A DNA stretch of 20,330 bases from an uncultured Roseateles sp. (GTDB taxonomy: Bacteria; Pseudomonadota; Gammaproteobacteria; Burkholderiales; Burkholderiaceae): the NCBI GenBank assembly GCA_946480605.1, contig CAMLKW010000059.1, forward strand, positions 1 to 20,330, read 5' to 3'. Shown here piece by piece: positions 17,680-20,330 of this stretch (position 1 is the first letter of the stretch; every line of letters begins with the position of its first letter). The notes under the pieces are model-generated. The model was not told the DNA's origin and did no database searches. It was given only the letters and a program-made list of their open reading frames with translations. The translations under genes and the position numbers were made by a program.

Positions 17680-20330
17680 ATGCCACCTCGCCCTCTGCTG
17701 GCCGTGTTGCTGGGCCTGGCGCTGAGCGCCACCGGTGCGGCGCGCGCCGCCGATCTTGACGATTGCAACGCCGAGCCGCCCCAGCCGGCGCCAGCCGCGC
17801 GACAGGCGGCCGAGGCCTACTGGCTGGACGCGCGCCACCTGCAATGGCCGGGGTTGAAGCTGCAGCCGGGCGAGCGCGTGCGCCTGCATCACGCCCGGAC
17901 CGCCGGCCTGCGCGCGCTCGCGGGCCGGCCGGTGGCGGGCAGCGACGGCGCGCTGGACCTGCTGCCGGCCACGGTGGCGCTGCCGGCCGCTTTCGGCTTC
18001 ATCGGCGCCGGGCCGCGCTTTGCGCTGCCGGCAGGGGCGGACGTGGCGGCGCTGCTGCGTGAGCAACTGCTGCTGGTGCACGAGGGCGCCGATGGCCGCG
18101 TCATCGCCGCCACGGGCGCGCAGATCCCCGGCGCGCTGGACGACCTCTACGCGGCGGCGGAGAAGCTCGGCGACCTGGGCGCACATCCGGCCAGGGCCGC
18201 AACCCGCTTCAGCGTCTGGGCGCCTACGGCGCAGCGCGTGCTGCTGTGCCGCCATGCCGGCCCGAACGCGCCCGCCAGCGTGGCCGAGGCCATGCGCTTC
18301 GACGCCGCCACCGGCGTCTGGCACGCCGAGGCCCAGGGCGACCTCAGCGGCCAGGCCTACCGCTATCTGGTGGACGTCGTCACGCCCACGCACGGCCGTG
18401 TGCGCAACCTCGTCACCGATCCCTATTCGGTGGCGCTGACGGCGGACTCGCGCCTCAGCGTCGTGGCCGACCTGGCGTCACCCGCACTCAAGCCCAAAGG
18501 CTGGGACGCCTCATCGGCCCCCGGCCGTGTCAAGCGGCCGACCGACCAGCTCATCTACGAACTGCACGTGCGCGACTTCTCCATCGGCGACGCCAGCGTG
18601 CGCCCGGACTGGCGCGGCAAGTACCTGGCCTTCACCGAGCCTGCATCCTGGGGTATGCGACACCTGAAGGCGCTGGCCAAGGCCGGCCTGACCGACGTGC
18701 ACCTGCTGCCGGTGTTCGACCTCGCCAGCGTGCCGGAGCGTGGCTGCAAGACGCCCGTGGTGCCGAGTGCGGCGCCCGACAGCGAAGCCCAGCAGGCCGC
18801 CGTGATGGCCATAGCGGCCGACGACTGCTTCAACTGGGGCTACGACCCCTGGCACTTCAACGTGCCCGAGGGCAGCTTCGCGACCGACCCGTTGCAGCGC
18901 GTCGTCGAGTTCCGCCGCATGGTGATGGCCCTGCACCGGGCCGGCCTGCGCGTGGGCATGGACATGGTCTACAACCACATGGCCGCGGCCGGCCAGCATT
19001 CGAAATCCGTACTCGACCGCCTGGTACCCGGCTACTACCACCGCCTCAACGCCAGCGGCGAGATCGAACGCTCCACCTGTTGCGACAACACGGCCACCGA
19101 GCACCGCATGATGGCCAAGCTGATGATCGACTCGGCGGCGCTGTGGGTGCGCGAGTACAAGATCGACTCCATGCGCTTCGACCTGATGGGCCACCAGCCG
19201 CGCGAGGCGATGGAGCGGCTGCAGAAGCGCGTGGACGCCGAGGCTGGCCGGCCCGTGCAACTGCTGGGCGAGGGCTGGAACTTCGGCGAGGTGGCCCACG
19301 GTGCGCGCTTCGTGCAGGCCTCGCAGCTGAGCCTGAACGGCAGCGGCATCGGTTCGTTCAGCGACCGCGCCCGCGACGCGGCCCGCGGCGGCGGTGCCGG
19401 GGAGGGCGGCGATGCCAGCGTGCGCAACCAGGGCTGGCTGAACGGCCTGGTCTACGCGCCCAACGCGCTGGGCGGTGAGCGCTCGCAAGACGAGTTGCTG
19501 AAGGCCGCCGACCTGATCCGTGTCGGCCTGGCCGGCTCGCTGCGCGGCTTCGAGCTGACGACCTGGACGGGGGAGAAGAAGCGTCTGGAGCAGATCGACT
19601 ACGCCGGCCAGCCGGCCGGCTTCGCGAGCGAGCCGGGCGAGGTCGTCAACTACACCGAGAACCACGACAACCAGACGCTGTTCGACGTCAACGTGCTGAA
19701 GCTGCCGCTCGCGACCTCCCGCGAGGACCGCGCCCGCGTGCAGATGCTGGGCGCGGCCGTCGTCGCCTTCAGCCAGGGCATCGCCTACTTTCACGCCGGC
19801 CAGGACATCCTGCGCAGCAAGAGTCTGGATCGCAACAGCTACGACTCCGGCGACTGGTTCAACCGGCTGGACTGGACCTGCCAGACCAACCACTTCGGCA
19901 CCGGCCTGCCGCCCAAGCGGGACAACTTCGGTCAGAACGGCCGCGACTGGGAACTGGCCCGCGAGCGGCTGGCGCACGCGGCAGACATGGCGCCCCGCCC
20001 GGCCGACATCGCCTGGGCGCGCGACGTGTTCCGCGACCTGCTGACGATCCGCGCCAGCACGCCGCTGCTGCGGCTGTCCAGTGCGGCCGAGGTGCGCAAG
20101 CGCCTCAGCTTTCCCGGCAGCGGCAAGGGCCAGAACCCGGTGCTGGTCGCGGCCCGCATCGACGGCCGCGGCCTGGGTGGGCACCGGGCCGTGATGACGC
20201 TGATCAACGTCGCACCGACGGCGCAGTTCCTGGAGCTGCCCGAGGAGGCTGGCGGGCGCTGGGCGCTGCACCCGGTGCAGCGCCAGGGCGCGGATGCGCG
20301 CGTGAAGCGCGAGGCGCGCTTCCAGGCCGG
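17680..20330 (+). CDS. pulA: Secreted type I pullulanase (GH13 debranching enzyme), C-terminus cut by the window edge
   Basis: It hydrolyses alpha-1,6 bonds of pullulan and branched dextrins outside the cytoplasm. The frame is open from ATG 17680 to the window end (883 complete residues); only a short tail seems missing. It has a signal peptide ([21 protein letters not shown], cut near ARA/AD). An N2-type pullulanase domain follows, with [14 protein letters not shown] and [17 protein letters not shown], then CBM48 ([15 protein letters not shown]). The barrel has YELHVRDFS, the type I pullulanase motif NWGYDP (385-390), [19 protein letters not shown] with Asp501, LLGEGWNFG with Glu531 and YTENHDNQT with Asp663. 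[14 protein letters not shown] is also typical. A strong AAGGAGA lies 5 bases before the ATG. It is divergent from the amylase operon and probably co-regulated through the paired operators. Confidence 0.95.
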   Translation, partial: MPPRPLLAVLLGLALSATGAARAADLDDCNAEPPQPAPAARQAAEAYWLDARHLQWPGLKLQPGERVRLHHARTAGLRALAGRPVAGSDGALDLLPATVALPAAFGFIGAGPRFALPAGADVAALLREQLLLVHEGADGRVIAATGAQIPGALDDLYAAAEKLGDLGAHPARAATRFSVWAPTAQRVLLCRHAGPNAPASVAEAMRFDAATGVWHAEAQGDLSGQAYRYLVDVVTPTHGRVRNLVTDPYSVALTADSRLSVVADLASPALKPKGWDASSAPGRVKRPTDQLIYELHVRDFSIGDASVRPDWRGKYLAFTEPASWGMRHLKALAKAGLTDVHLLPVFDLASVPERGCKTPVVPSAAPDSEAQQAAVMAIAADDCFNWGYDPWHFNVPEGSFATDPLQRVVEFRRMVMALHRAGLRVGMDMVYNHMAAAGQHSKSVLDRLVPGYYHRLNASGEIERSTCCDNTATEHRMMAKLMIDSAALWVREYKIDSMRFDLMGHQPREAMERLQKRVDAEAGRPVQLLGEGWNFGEVAHGARFVQASQLSLNGSGIGSFSDRARDAARGGGAGEGGDASVRNQGWLNGLVYAPNALGGERSQDELLKAADLIRVGLAGSLRGFELTTWTGEKKRLEQIDYAGQPAGFASEPGEVVNYTENHDNQTLFDVNVLKLPLATSREDRARVQMLGAAVVAFSQGIAYFHAGQDILRSKSLDRNSYDSGDWFNRLDWTCQTNHFGTGLPPKRDNFGQNGRDWELARERLAHAADMAPRPADIAWARDVFRDLLTIRASTPLLRLSSAAEVRKRLSFPGSGKGQNPVLVAARIDGRGLGGHRAVMTLINVAPTAQFLELPEEAGGRWALHPVQRQGADARVKREARFQA

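Overview
The window is GC-rich, tightly packed bacterial DNA with strong G/C bias at third codon positions. Signal peptides, a lipobox protein, a MalE/MalK importer and a periplasmic-style pullulanase point to a Gram-negative. Protein style and gene layout suggest a betaproteobacterium of the Burkholderiales (Roseateles/Rubrivivax/Leptothrix-like); this placement is inference, since no rRNA or marker gene is present. I see no insertion sequence, tRNA, rRNA or CRISPR array.

The locus is a maltodextrin/starch uptake and glycogen metabolism island. Left (1-1707, minus strand): malK followed by malE, overlapping by ATGA, with malE running off the left edge. Then a divergent control region (1708-1996). 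Centre left (1997-10306, plus strand): a compact four-gene operon glgP-glgB-glgX-malQ, with gaps of 2 and 17 bases and an ATGA overlap. Then a gap of about 240 bases with a coding-like remnant, and an exported protein of unknown function built from three cysteine-paired repeats (10549-12465, plus). Right (12484-17533, minus strand): three exported GH13 enzymes, namely a lipoprotein amylase, its soluble tandem paralogue and a SusA/cyclomaltodextrinase-like enzyme. A second divergent control region follows, then a secreted pullulanase (17680 to the right edge, plus).

The genes suggest a two-compartment pathway. Outside the cytoplasm, pullulanase, two alpha-amylase-family enzymes and a cyclodextrinase/neopullulanase would cut starch, pullulan or cyclodextrins to maltodextrins. 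MalE captures these, and MalK powers import together with MalF/MalG, which are not in the window. In the cytoplasm MalQ re-sorts chains, GlgP releases glucose-1-phosphate, GlgX debranches and GlgB branches, so imported maltodextrin and stored glycogen share one enzyme set. In all there are six GH13 enzymes, one GH77 and one GT35 in 20 kb.

The most useful unlabelled signal is a 15-bp near-palindrome with best copy TGTAGTCAAACTACA. It occurs four times, once in front of each of the four divergently arranged transcription units (malK, glgP, lipoprotein amylase, pulA). It looks like the operator of one local maltodextrin regulator whose gene lies outside the window.
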